From NCBI GenBank assembly GCA_031308135.1, contig JAHLJT010000631.1:223085654-223149653 (forward strand): a stretch of 64,000 bases of DNA. The letters run 5' to 3'. A program made the position numbers and the translations under genes. Every line of letters begins with the position of its first letter. Position 1 is the stretch's first letter. This DNA comes from Acheta domesticus. Taxonomy: Eukaryota > Arthropoda > Insecta > Orthoptera > Gryllidae. Shown here piece after piece: positions 54,232-64,000 of the stretch. The notes beneath the pieces were generated by a model, which was not told the DNA's origin, did not search any database, and worked only from the letters and a program-made list of their open reading frames with translations.

Positions 54232-56535
54232 AAAGGCTCTAGCCTTATAAGGGGGGTTTCCGGCCTTGTTTTGCAATTCGACTCAGATTTTTCCCACATG
54301 TTTGGATGTAGAAAATATTATAATTTTCAAAATATGAGGCTAAAATATCCACATGGTAAGAACTTACAGCCCAAAACAGTTTTTTATGTTTAAATTAAGA
54401 AAAAAATCATTTTATGGCATTTATTTTATTTCTTTGCTTCTGATATGAACTTTGCCGTAAAAACTGGTTAAAAAATTGACTTTTAGATGCCTTTCAGTTC
54501 ATAAATAAAGTAATAAATTGATTAAAATAATTTTTTTCTATAAAAATGTTAACCACAAATTTATTTTTTTAAATAAAAATTCACCTAATTCATAAACTGC
54601 CAGAAGGAGTTCCAGATAGTGCTAGTTACGAAATGTAGACAATTTCATTTGCTTTTGAGTGCTCCAACCGGCAAATGTCTAGGATTTGATTTACGACCTG
54701 GCGGGCCGAGTTTGTAACCATGCTTTTTTACGAATTCCGGGTCTTAAATAATATAATATGTTTTAATATGTTTAGAAAAATGTAATATTGTCAAAATTCA
54801 TAAAAAATAATAGAGAATGTCTTATTATTGTTGGAAATATTTATTTTACATCGAATAATGTGTTTTATTCAAAATACAAATGCTTAATATGTCATAAAAT
54901 AATGAAAGAAATTGGGAGCAAATTGGTGAATTTACTTTGTCAGAAGAACGTTTCTTTACTTTTACTGGATTAAAATAACAACAAATTCAAGAACTGCAAC
55001 AAAACTTCAAATTGAATTGCAAAAAGAATTGCAACAAAATTAACTTCTATGAGAAACACGAAAAAGAGATCTCATTTGCAGGCCTTAATTGCGTTTTTTT
55101 ATATTTAAACTAAAAACGGGAAATTCAAATAATGTCTTAGCATCAATTTCGGGTTTAAAAAGCAATCAAATTGTATCGCATTTCTCCGAATCTGTTATGG
55201 ACTCATTTCATATGAGTTGAACGTCAATGCTTGTAACAGAGAAGATCTTATTGCTAATCACACGTCACCCTATGTAAAAAGTTTACTTAATTTGGGAGAT
55301 TGATTAATGCTTATAATGGACGGTACATACTTATGGCATAACAAAAGTGCATGAAAAAAGTGCAAATACCAGAGAAAATCGTTCTCCGGGCAGAATAAAG
55401 TTCCGTTATGCAAACCGTTTACAATTTGCACTACTGACGCGTATATTGTAGAAATAGGTGGTCCATGTTTAGGAACTCAAAATGATGCTTAGATATTCAA
55501 GCATATATTGTCTATTCCTAAGGGTATACGCAAAATTTTGAAGGCGATGTTTTTATACGGGTTTTTAGAGACATATAACAAATGTTATTAGATAATGGTA
55601 CTTATGCCGGCATTAAAAGGTAAAAGAAATTAGAACAAAAATCGTTACAAAAGTAAATCAAATATTACAAAACTACGATGGGTTGTAGAAGGCCGTTCAC
55701 GGCATTATGGGGGAAACGTTTAATTTATTACACCATCAGCTAGATAATAAACTATTACCTGTTGTAAGAATGTTTTCAAATTCCAATTTAATCTAGTAAA
55801 TATAAACAAACGTTCTTCTGACAAAGAGAATTGACCAATTTGCTCCCGATATATTCTTTTATTATTTTATGACATATAAAATATTTGTATTTTGAATAAA
55901 ACATATTATTCGATGAATAATAAATATTTCCAACAATAATAAGACATTTCCTATTTTTTTTATCAATTTTGACAATATTACATTTTTCTAAACATATTAA
56001 AACATATTATATTATTTAAGACCCGGAATTCGTAAGAAAGCATGGTTACAAACTCGGCCCGCCAGGTCGTAAATCAAATCCTAGACATTTGCCGGTTGGA
56101 GCACTCAAAAGCATATGAAATTGTCTACATTTCGTAACTAGCACTATCTGGAACTCCTTCTGGCAGTTTATGAATTAGGTGAATTTTTATTTAAAAAAAT
56201 AAATTTGTGGTTAACATTTTTATAGAAAAAAATTATTTTAATCAATTTATTACTTTATTTATGAACTGAAAGGCATCTAAAAGTCAATTTTTTAACCAAT
56301 TTTTACGGCAAAGTTCATATCAGAAGCAAAGAAATAAAATAAATGCCATAAAATGATTATTTTCTTAATTTAAACACAAAAAACTGTTTATCGCTGTAAA
56401 TACTTACCATGTGGATATTTTAGCCTCATATTTTGAAAATTATAATATTTTCTACATCCAAACATGTGGGGAAAATCTGAGTCGAATTGCAAACTAAGGC
56501 CAGAAACACCCCTTATCTGGCTAGAGCCTTTACTT
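54232..56535. mobile_element. 2.3-kb foldback DNA transposon in the IR intron
   Basis: The left arm (54232 to about 54975) and right arm (about 55793-56535) are inverted copies over about 745 bp, centre near 55382, with few differences by eye. Ends read AAAGGCTCTAGCC. The roughly 815-bp loop carries a broken DDE transposase gene. Ordinary non-autonomous copies lack the loop; this copy could be the remnant of a once autonomous element with very long inverted repeats. Confidence 0.85.
54905..55800 (+). pseudogene. Broken DDE transposase (DDE_Tnp_4/ISL2EU-like)
   Basis: Conserved blocks are spread over several frames on the plus strand. EERFFTFTGL occurs at the arm/loop edge (about 54940-54970). 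Then come LRFFIFKLKTGNSNNVLAS near 55095-55145, a SGLKSNQIVSHFSESV helix-turn-helix-like block near 55150-55195, and HTSPYVKSLLNLG near 55260-55300. The catalytic blocks follow: LIMDGTYLW (first Asp, about 55310-55335), TICTTDAYIVEIGGP, TQNDA (second Asp) and RWVVE (Glu, 55676-55690). FNLLHHQLDNKLLP follows the last. In-frame stops occur after NKSA and NDA. The 5' coding end lies within the left arm, so part of the gene is duplicated in the inverted repeat. Confidence 0.72.
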
Positions 56536-56576
56536 GAATAAAAATCAATTGTAACTTCTGGTTCCATTTGTTGCAA
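56404..56576 (-). CDS. Exon-like ORF at the foldback arm with splice donor (function unknown)
   Basis: Reads from ATG at 56576 to the sequence CCACATG/GTAAGTATTT, a near-ideal 5' splice site at about 56403. It encodes about 57 residues including QFDSDFPHMFGCRKYYNF and NMRLKYPHG. The inverted left arm keeps the frame (QFDSDFSHMFGCRKYYNF) and a GTAAGAAC donor. The frame starts outside the arm. It may be a first exon of the transposon's own gene or chance; no domain recognised. Confidence 0.25.
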
Positions 56577-56904
56577 ATCGAATCCTATGTCAATTGGAAT
56601 GAAACTACTGAAGTTTTTTATCAGTTCTCAGATTTCTGTACCCAAAATAATTAACTTTTTAGTTAGTTACAAGTAGTTAGTTGTAGTTTAGTTCGCTAAG
56701 GTTAAGAAAGAGTAATTCATGTAAATGTTGGTAACGTTCTAACCAATTACTACAGGTAATGTTCTTCCTTACACTGTTCACATCCATCTTCTACTGATTC
56801 ACACGACTGTCTCTATCAGTAAACGTAAGATTAATCATAAAATACATCACATACATCATCATTACTTATTGGAAATACTAAATATTTTTCAATTGCGTAC
56901 ATAC

Positions 56905-57851
56905 CTTTGAGCCTTTTCATAAAATCCAGCCTCTTTTAGGATTTGAACCTTCCTGCTGAAATGATCTGCAAGCGGCCATCCGTGACGCACGATATACACA
57001 CTGGCAGAATTTTTCAGAATACATTCATTTACAACATGAAGCATCGGACGAGCATTATCATCAACGTTTTGTGGAAAATGTGCCAACTTTTCTAAAAGAT
57101 GAGCATCTAAAATGACTGCTGCATCGAACGAGTTTCTAAGATCTTTTTGAATTTCATCAATATTCCAATTATCATTATATTTTTTTACTAGCTTCTTAAC
57201 CACATCGTCATCATCAAAATTCTCTAGTGTCTTTGACAAAGTAGGAGTGATGTACACTCTTTTCACCTGCCTGTTGACCTCTTCAAGCGTTTCAATCTGG
57301 ATAGGCTCGCTAGTCGTTGTCAGAAAACTCATGAATACTCCAAGAAATGCGTTGACCATGATCAGTCCGAAAGTCGTCAAAAGCAAGAAAAGAAAATTGG
57401 CGAGTGGGCGCTGACGTGCATCAAAACTTCCCACCAGAAACGTTCTGAAGGTGTCCATGATGGGCTGCTGCTTCCCCAACATGTGCAGTACTCCAACGTA
57501 GAAGAGCAGAGTTGCTGCTAGTGCCGCCCACAGATCTCCCGTAAAAGAGGCAAAAATGTGCTGAGCACGCCTCTCCTTCCTCTTTATGAGGATACAAAGG
57601 TCTGTAGTCGCGTGAGGATACAAGGACGTGTAGTCAGAATGAGTATCAGGAGAGTAATAGACAGAGGTATCGTAAATGTCCATCACAGCCTTTAGCAAGC
57701 TTATTAATATGCCTTGTCTTCCCCCAGGCACATGGAAACAAGGCCCCGATCCAAAGTGCTCGGCGACAAGTTTCAGGAAGAACGAATCTAAAGAGCTAGG
57801 CCGCCATTCTGGCCTGCAAACGGTTATGTCTCTGGCAACTGTTCGTGTCCG
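56905..57851 (-). CDS. Ionotropic receptor, pore exon
   Basis: This exon encodes the central part of a divergent insect chemosensory ionotropic receptor, a ligand-gated cation channel of the iGluR family acting in the dendrite membrane of sensory neurons. The frame is open from 57851. In order: end of the S1 half of the ligand-binding lobe (ITVCRPEWRPSSLDSFF, CFHVPGGRQGILISLL); a pre-M1 segment (TTDLCILIKRKERR, FASFTGDLW); M1 (LWAALAATLLFYVGVLHML, 57477-57533); the pore-loop region (FRTFLVGSFDARQRP); and M3 (NFLFLLLTTFGLIMVNAFLG, then FMSFLTTTSEPIQIETLEEV, where iGluRs have SYTANLAA). The S2 lobe follows, ending HGWPLADHFSRKVQILKEAG. The exon stops at donor AAAG/GTATGTACG (56904). The loss of SYTANL and of clear glutamate-binding residues is usual for divergent IRs. 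The first ATG-like start seen in this frame is not the protein start. Confidence 0.85.
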
Positions 57852-58255
57852 TCAAAATTCGGCAGCAGTGCTCGAAGACCTCTTGTAGTTGGACGTGCTC
57901 GTTTAGGCAGTAAAGGAGTGAGATTTGAAATGGAATGTATAATACATCGAAGTCGCAATGACTGGATTCGATGTGGAGGAGTTTGTAGCTTTACTCTCAT
58001 TTCTTCCACACGCAGCGCACATTCATCTGGATTCTTTGTGAAATTTTCAGGGTAAACCCAAAAGTTCTTGGGATACTTGCGTGTGACATGACCATCCACT
58101 GCTTGTAGAGTTGGTGGCACTGGGGATGTGAAAATGATATCGTTTGTCCTTGGGTTTTTCTGTAGTGATCTCGCAATGCTCTTAGATACCACAGGAATAA
58201 GAAGGAAATACAGCAGAATAGTGAAGCTACCGAATGAAATCACAGATATTCTCAT
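57824..58255 (-). CDS. Ionotropic receptor, N-terminal exon
   Basis: ATG at 58255 opens a signal-peptide-like start (MRISVISFGSFTILLYFLLI, then PVVSKS). An extracellular segment with KYPKNFWVYPENFTKN and DECALRVEEM follows, where many divergent IRs have a 'C.LRV' motif before the S1 lobe. The frame runs to TAA at 57824, while the pore-exon frame is open from 57851, so the two frames overlap by 28 bp and differ by one base. A second overlapping frame at about 57990-57793 (CDFDVLYIPF, YCLNEHVQLQEVFEHCC) also looks coding-like. A 1-bp indel, two compensating shifts or an unseen intron are possible. The true junction is unresolved. Confidence 0.65.
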   Translation of the reverse strand: MRISVISFGSFTILLYFLLIPVVSKSIARSLQKNPRTNDIIFTSPVPPTLQAVDGHVTRKYPKNFWVYPENFTKNPDECALRVEEMRVKLQTPPHRIQSLRLRCIIHSISNLTPLLPKRARPTTRGLRALLPNFDGHEQLPET

Positions 58256-58636
58256 GGCAGATTTTTAGAATATGGTATTTGAAGAGTTTTGAATATCCAA
58301 TTCTATTGTTGATGGTGAGCGTTTACAAATATTTCTTCATTTCTGTGACTACGTTAGTCTTACGGAAATGAAAACTAGCAAAAAGTTTTGATCTTCGAAT
58401 TTGTTGCGATCTGAAAAATAAATCACTTCAGCACTGATTTAATAGTATTTTTATCGGAAACTCCAACCAGCCACTACTAGCCACCTTATGCATAGCAATA
58501 GATCAGTTACGAAGAAGGAAAAGTAGCACTAATGATAAAGGTGAAAAATAATAGAAAGCTTCGCGACAATGCAAAAAACCGAAATGATAATTAAGTTCGT
58601 TTTAAAAAGTTACTGTGATATGTATATTCATAAATA
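58256..58636. promoter_or_regulatory. Upstream region of the IR gene
   Basis: AT-rich 5' flank of the receptor start codon. I see no certain TATA box or initiator; the promoter cannot be placed from sequence alone. Confidence 0.3.
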
Positions 58637-58638
58637 TA

Positions 58639-59031
58639 CAGGTGTCCGGGGAGGAAACGACGAAACTTCGAAAATAAGCTCTTAAGACAATCCTAAGCAT
58701 ATTTTGTCAAATGAACTACGTGGATCTTCCGAATGGTTGAACCGCAATGAACACTCAAACGTTGGTTTGAAAAAATGATTTCTAGGTAAAAATTTGCATT
58801 ATGGAAGAATAGAAACACTCCAGAAACATGTAAATTGTTTATTATTTACAAAAAAATAGTATATTTGCTCAGATAGAAAAATTAAGCGAGAAATAAAAAA
58901 GCAGTCGAATTGTGTAAATTGGGTGCTTTTTTTATTTCTCTCTTAATTTTTCTTTCTGAACAAATATATTCTTTTCTTTTGTAAATGAAAAACTATTTTC
59001 GAAGTTGCGACGTTTCCTCCCCGGACACCTG
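58639..59031. mobile_element. 393-bp MITE with CAGGTGTCC ends and TA target
   Basis: Inverted ends CAGGTGTCCGGGGAGGAAAC are flanked by TA on both sides (58637-58638, 59032-59033), fitting a Tc1/mariner-like element. The interior also folds back: GAAAAATTAAGCGAGAAAT near 58877 pairs with ATTTCTCTCTTAATTTTTC near 58938. Confidence 0.85.
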
Positions 59032-59033
59032 TA

Positions 59034-59544
59034 TATATATATATGACATTCTTACACGAGAAAGACAAATTATAGTTTGTTTAAATTACACAACAAACCA
59101 GGGTAGGTTTATTTTTTTTTTATAGAATATTCGAATTGCTCCTCTTGGTAGTACATGTATGTACAAGAACCACTTCCAAATAATCACTCAAATTCCGCCG
59201 TTGGCAGTACTTCACATCTAGAGTAAACACTTCTGCTGTGCGGTTATTAACGGAAATGGTAGGAAAACTCGTCGCAATCAATAAGCAATGTTTCACGCTA
59301 TTTCGAAACTGTGTTCATGTACCCTACAAATAGAATGTGCAATGTATTGAGGAAAAACAAAACATCACGCAATACTGTTTTATTTTTCTCGTGTGACTTT
59401 GTTGTTTTTTTAAAGTTTTTTTTATTGACGATTAGTACATTGTAGCGTTTACATCTCAACTGTGTTTGGTCATCGTAATCTACTTTATACCAAATGAAAG
59501 TAATCTTAAAATATAAATATATTATTTTTGTTTAAGGTCCCATC
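59034..59544. other. Gene-free stretch
   Basis: AT-rich, no structured features recognised. Confidence 0.5.
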
Positions 59545-59738
59545 AACTACTAGGTCATTAGCGACTACTATCGGATTTAACGTCACGGTATGAGGACGAA
59601 ACAATATGGTAATGATAAGGGGTGAAAGGACGAACACATACTACCATGCCCTAGGCGCGACTCGGACCCGCAAACCCACGGTCTGAGATCAATACGGCAC
59701 TCCTGACTTTGCGATCTCGGCCACGGGGCCAAGTACAT
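59545..59738 (-). mobile_element. Short tRNA-derived SINE
   Basis: On the minus strand, a tRNA-like head GGCCCCGTGGCCGAGATCGC (class II-like box A) and GGGTCCGAGTC (box B-like) lead into a body and a tail ending GACCTAGTAGTTGATGGG. It shares the tail motif of the 500-bp SINE family but has a different head. Confidence 0.6.
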
Positions 59739-60704
59739 TTACTTATTTATTGTAAATAAAGAAATGAAAATAATGCAGGCAGAAAAGCTTTTGATAAGAA
59801 GTAGTCTTGATTTGCTAAAATTTAATACAATTAAGGGGAAAGTGTCAACAATATCTTGTTTTTTAATTATGGTTTTGGCCGTAGTTTTAATAGATTAATA
59901 TCTTTATCAGTGTAACGATTGTGTAACAATTGTGAGAGACGTAGACTATTTTTTAAATGTATTTATTTAAAGTAGCATTAACTATGAGGTCATTAACGAC
60001 CATTATACTATTTTGTTTTTAATAGTGTTTAATTCTAAATCACTGTGCAGTTGAGAGTTGCTGCTTTTGTAATCAATCTTAAACCATTATTGCATTACTT
60101 GCGTTTTGTTTAAATTGGAATTGGCTTTATTAGTGCAGATGGAACAAACATAGTATAGCTGTGTTGGTGTGGTGATTCATGTGGAGAGTGAAAGTGCATT
60201 AATGGTGACAGTTGGTTGGACAATTCATTTGGAGAGCAAAAGTACATTAAAGGTGATGTAGTAAGGGTCGGAGCTGAATTAATTTTGTTTGATCTTGTTG
60301 GGTTTTATCTCTCCAATCGACGGCGTTGTTAAATTTTATGAACAACGGAAAAGAGGAAGAAAGTGGATTTAGTGTGAAGATTTTTGCAACATATTTTCGG
60401 GGGTTCAATTTGGTTTATCAGTTTGGTATTAGCTCAGTTTGCAAATTAATTAAGGTGATTTTGCGGCCGAGTTTCGAGATTTGATAACGACGTCCATGGG
60501 ATGTAGAGTGCAGCGTAATTTGCAAATTGGGCAGTGATTATTTGAGGGGCAGTAGCAACATCTGCAGTGTATATATTGAACAACCTAGGGGAATGTGATG
60601 AGCCATGGGGTACTCCCGCTGTAATCTTCCTTGGATTTCAACAGTAACTATCAACTAATATTGGAAATGTTCTATTAGTGATGTAGATAATAACATAAAT
60701 TTGG
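59739..60704. other. Gene-free stretch
   Basis: Contains a second, degraded 'AAAGTAGCATTAACTATGAG' tail-like word near 59970, perhaps a SINE remnant. Nothing else seen. Confidence 0.45.
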
Positions 60705-60995
60705 GTGCATCTGTCTGTCTGTACTTGGCGCGGCAGACCTCGTTCGCCACACCATGGACTACGCAGCGTCCCGGCCTCGCAGCCATGGGTTAAGGGGTAC
60801 GTGTGGTTAGCACGAAGACATCCCTACGCCATATTCTGGTCTTCTCAACCTGAGAAGTGGGTTTTGTCACACAGCAACAAATACTGGGGCATTGCAAGGA
60901 AAACGCACACTATAATGTTGCCCGACCGGGAATCGAACCAGGGTCGCATCGTGGGGAAAAAAAACGCTGATCATTGAGCTAATCCGCGAGGACGG
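60705..60995 (-). mobile_element. tRNA-derived SINE, distinct family
   Basis: The minus-strand head CTCGCGGATTAGCTCAATGA carries box A (TAGCTCAATGA), then box B GGTTCGATTCC at about 60928-60939, followed by a body with TTTGTTGCTGTGTGACAAAA and CCATGGTGTGGCGAACGAGG. Unlike the other SINEs here, head and body are well preserved. Confidence 0.7.
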
Positions 60996-61400
60996 GGGGG
61001 GTGTACTTATTGAAACTAATTTATATAAGAGAGCTGGGTGTGGCATTCTATCGAATACGTGCGAGATGTGTTGGTATGTTGTCCTTTTGGAATGCCGTGT
61101 AAACGTGTTCTGTGAGTCTCAATAGTTGGTGTGTGGTAGTGAATTGAATTTGAAGACAAACTGGTGCTCATTTGTACAGACTGATTTCTTGATGAGTTTG
61201 TCTGTAGAGTATTATTTTCTCTCAATTTTTTCACATTACTGGCAGCTGGCTGAAAGGTTTGTTTGTTTGTTTGGTGTCATGGAATGATATATATTGGATA
61301 TGGATAATGGATGTATAATTGAGTTTCCATATTTGAGGAAAACATTCTGTTCTCAAAATTCAGTTGTAAATATTACTTAGAAACTTCCATTCTCCAACTG
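60996..61400. other. Gene-free stretch
   Basis: No supported features. Confidence 0.5.
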
Positions 61401-62270
61401 ATTTTTACTTTCTCAACTTCGTAAGAAGAGAAAGCATTGTAATGGTGCGTCGAAAAACGGCAATTTTTCAACAGAAAAGCTCGTTTTGCCGGGCTCTTGT
61501 AAGGAAAAAATGGTTAAATATTGTTCCTATATGTAGTTTTTAACTTCCTATGACACGTTGTGAAGTTAGAATTTAGGTTTTGTGGACCCTTGATACCGAA
61601 AAATCGATTGATGGTAAAACGTCTGACTGTCCGCCTGTGTGTAGTCAACTCTAGCGCTTAAAGCGACAAAAATTGTTCCAAATTTTATTATCAAACTTTG
61701 TCCTCGAATAGCGTAAAGGATGCTTAAAATAATGATACAGGTCTCATTTTCGTTAAAATTCCTAATTTTTTGAAAATTTCAAAATTTCAAATTTTTTTCA
61801 GCGCCTTTCTACAATTACAATATATGTAGTTTTTAACTTCCTATGACAGGTTGTGAAGTTAGAATTTAGGTTTTGTGGGCTCTTGATACCGAAAAATCGA
61901 TTGATGGCAAAACGTCTGTCTGTCCGCCTGTGTGTAATCAACTCTAGCGCCTAAAACGACAAAAATTGTTCCAAATTTTATTATTAAACTTTGTCCTCGA
62001 ATAGCGTAAAGGATGCTTAAAATAATGATACAGGTTTCATTTTCGTTAAAATTCCTAATTTTTTGAAAAGTACAAAATTTCAAATTTTTTTCGGCCCTTT
62101 CTACAATTACAATATAGAAGATAGATATCTTTTCCGGAATGAAATCTGTTGTTTAAAGACTTATCCTAAAATAACGCCTATTTTTGTATAATATATGCTT
62201 GAAGTGCATGTAATTGGTAAACAAATCATTTTCTCAAAAAACGGCTCTAACAAGGGACGCTTAAAAGAAT
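61401..62270 (+). mobile_element. Member of the TTTTTACTTTC / CGTCTGTCTGTCC repeat family
   Basis: Starts ATTTTTACTTTCTCAACTTCG, shares CCTTGATACCGAAAA, AAACGTCTGTCTGTCCGCC and TCTCAAAAAACGGCTC with the element at 42354-43976, and is diverged. It contains an internal tandem duplication. Confidence 0.5.
61531..62115 (+). repeat. 293-bp tandem duplication
   Basis: The segment 61531-61823 (ATGTAGTTTTTAACTTCC ... ACAATTACAATAT) is repeated directly at 61824-62115 with a few substitutions and one or two small indels. Confidence 0.88.
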
Positions 62271-63766
62271 GGCGGAGGGAGTGATGTATTCAACAAGTGA
62301 CGGCAGATAAGCGTTTACTCTTTTAATTTCAAAATATTAAAATTTTGCATTTATTCTATAAAATTGATTAATGATGGCACGCGATAAAACATCTCAAGCC
62401 CATTACCTTTCATTTCAAACAATAATCACGAAATTTGGTTGAGAACAAAGTTCTAACGCCTTTCTAACCAAAAATTTTAGTTTAAAAAAATAATTTTTGC
62501 AGTTTTATAAATGTCCCAGGTTTTAATGAAAAACAAACCATTCTCATATAGTATCACTTCCTTTCATTAGAGTAAAACTTTCAAGAAAACATTCCAACTG
62601 TTTTCTAGAAAAAATTGAAAATGTCACAGCATCGTGAAAAATACCCTCAAAAATTATAATATCTTAATGATTTTCGGACCAGCACAAATTTACTTTACTC
62701 CAAACGGATTTACCCAGTTTCAGTTCGACATCTTCTAAACTGACGGAGTTAAGCGTGACACATACTTCTATTCACCCATCCAGATATCCCGATTTCTGGT
62801 ACAAAATTGAGTGTATATCCTCTCCACTCAAACCAATGTCAACCACCGTTAAAACACTACTAGACCTTCATCATGACGTGTGTGTAGTTACAGCTCAGAA
62901 AAATCTTAATCAGGGATGTAACTGACGAAAATACGAGGAAATATTGAGGAGTTGATTCCAATATTATCCCTCCACATACTACAGTTTTAAGAGGAAAAGT
63001 AACAATTGAAGTATTGTAAAAAGCTTGTGAATTTCGCATTGAAAGAAACCGATGTGCGATATAAAGTTTTGAATGTTAGATACACTTTTTCAATGAGATT
63101 CGGAATGGCCGATCTCGCTAATGTTAATGTAAGGGACATTTTCTCAGAAACGATTTAATTTACAACCTTGAAATTTTATGTGAGTGTAGATTCATTAGTT
63201 ATGATTATTTTAACGAAGGCATTTAAAAAAATATATTTTTCGTTGTTATTAATACAGTTATACATGTATACAAATACATTTTTGTCATTTGTAATCGATT
63301 TTGTTCTCAAAAATACTAACATTGAAAAGAATATTGTTTACAGTATTTAACATTTTATAAATCCGCCCCATTTAAGTATATTTTGGTGTGCTACATGCTC
63401 TGTTAATATTTTAGCATCTTCCTATTAGTAGTTTTTGATAAAATGTTTCCTAAAGATGAAAATTTTAAACTTACGAGAAATGGCTTCCAGAGTTTTTAGT
63501 GCATTCTTAGTTCATACGCTGGACAAAAACAAAACACCGACATGACGCTATTCACCACTCATTTGTTAAAAAATAGTGTATCCAACACTAGAAAGCCAAC
63601 TATTAACAATTTCTCACAAAGAAAGCAGAAAAGCAACATCCACAACATTCAAGCAACACCCATGATGTGTCAAAACGGCCACGCCCACTTCCATGCTACA
63701 CAAACTTCAAAATTAAAAAATAAATACAGAAGACATATTAAGACGAAATTTAGCTATTGAATACAA
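62271..63766. other. Gene-free stretch
   Basis: AT-rich sequence, no gene or repeat recognised. Confidence 0.5.
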
Positions 63767-63775
63767 AAAACATCT

Positions 63776-63825
63776 GGACTCGAAACATTGGACTCGAAAT
63801 CCAATGGGCTCTGCCCGCAGCTTCC
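63776..63825 (+). pseudogene. tRNA-Ser fragment
   Basis: A partial copy (anticodon arm and variable arm, TTGGACTCGAAATCCAATGG, GCTCTGCCCGCAG) with the word GGACTCGAAA duplicated just upstream. It lacks the D arm and T arm. Confidence 0.75.
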
Positions 63826-63913
63826 GCTACTTTTAGATAAATGAGTCTACATTTACAATAGGATTTACATCCACAAACTGTATTAGATGTATCTTTCTGC
63901 AACCATCCCGACG

Positions 63914-63995
63914 CCTGCGGTGTCCGAGTGGTTAAGGAGTAGGACTCGAAAACCAATGGGCTCTGCCCGCACAGGTTCGAATCCTGTCCGCAGCG
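63914..63995 (+). pseudogene. tRNA-Ser(CGA)-like copy, opposite strand to the main array
   Basis: 82 bp; D arm, variable arm and T arm (GGTTCGAATCC) are intact, but the 1-72 pair is C-C and two anticodon-stem pairs are broken (TAGGA/ACCAA). The preceding spacer (TTTTAGATAAATGAGTC ... TGTATTAGATGTATC) is the alternative spacer of units 37-39 in reverse. Probably the first units of another array beyond the window. Confidence 0.75.
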
Positions 63996-64000
63996 TCCGT

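Larger units (their letters stand above)
52674..56904 (-). other. IR gene intron (4.2 kb) filled with repeats
   Basis: Bounded by donor AAAG/GTATGTAC (56904) and acceptor CCCGCAG (52674). It holds a pogo-like repeat (about 52700-53345), gene-free DNA, and a 2.3-kb foldback transposon. Confidence 0.75.

Noticed and set aside
57676..57888. Plus-strand frame opposite the IR pore exon
   Set aside because: Shadow of the receptor coding sequence.

Overview
The window is eukaryotic nuclear DNA and almost certainly from an insect. It contains one divergent insect ionotropic receptor (IR) gene with spliced exons, an AT-rich background with isolated GC/CpG-rich islands, and relics of many insect transposon classes: hAT, CAGGGTGTCC-type TA-inserting elements, a Penelope-like element, a Jockey-like LINE, a solo LTR, tRNA-derived SINEs and foldback elements. 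The SINE style (tails close to 'TCAACTACTAAGGTCA') makes me lean towards a polyneopteran insect (stick insect, cockroach or orthopteran type). That is inference, and I cannot name the species.

Layout. 1-17.9 kb: host-gene-free DNA with a decayed multi-copy ORF family (2.28-4.12 kb), small MITEs, a CpG island (6.9-7.47 kb), a SINE split by a MITE (7.47-8.33 kb), a 5'-truncated Jockey-like LINE with a target-site duplication (13.75-14.40 kb) and a full SINE (14.6-15.2 kb). 17.97-25.07 kb: a tandem array of 40 tRNA-Ser(CGA) genes on the minus strand with a 171-bp period. It contains a near-perfect 2,053-bp higher-order duplication and is preceded by a decayed copy. A second small tRNA-Ser cluster in the opposite orientation starts at the right window edge. 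25-41 kb: repeats, including a solo LTR (27.2-29.3 kb) split by a 1.34-kb foldback element, four SINE copies or fragments and several GC-rich islands. 41.4-52.3 kb: a deeply nested, roughly mirror-symmetric block. A GGGGCCGTC-ended element contains a Penelope RT relic, which contains a hAT with a perfect 8-bp target duplication, which contains a second hAT. A 3.4-kb foldback palindrome follows, then an inverted copy of the GGGGCCGTC element.

52.4-58.3 kb (minus strand): the only recognisable host protein gene, a divergent IR. It has a signal-peptide N-terminal exon, a pore exon carrying the M1-pore-M3 region and S2 lobe, and a GC-rich last exon 4.2 kb away that carries M4. The last exon is joined by matching splice sites and phase. 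The intron contains a 2.3-kb foldback transposon whose loop holds a broken DDE transposase. A reading-frame break near 57.84 kb leaves open whether the receptor is functional. 58.6-64 kb: a short CAGGTGTCC MITE, two SINEs, a repeat with a 293-bp internal tandem duplication, and the start of the second tRNA-Ser cluster.

Apart from the tRNA-Ser genes and the IR gene I see no supportable functional host genes. Most long reading frames in the window come from GC-rich islands, the tRNA array or transposon arms.
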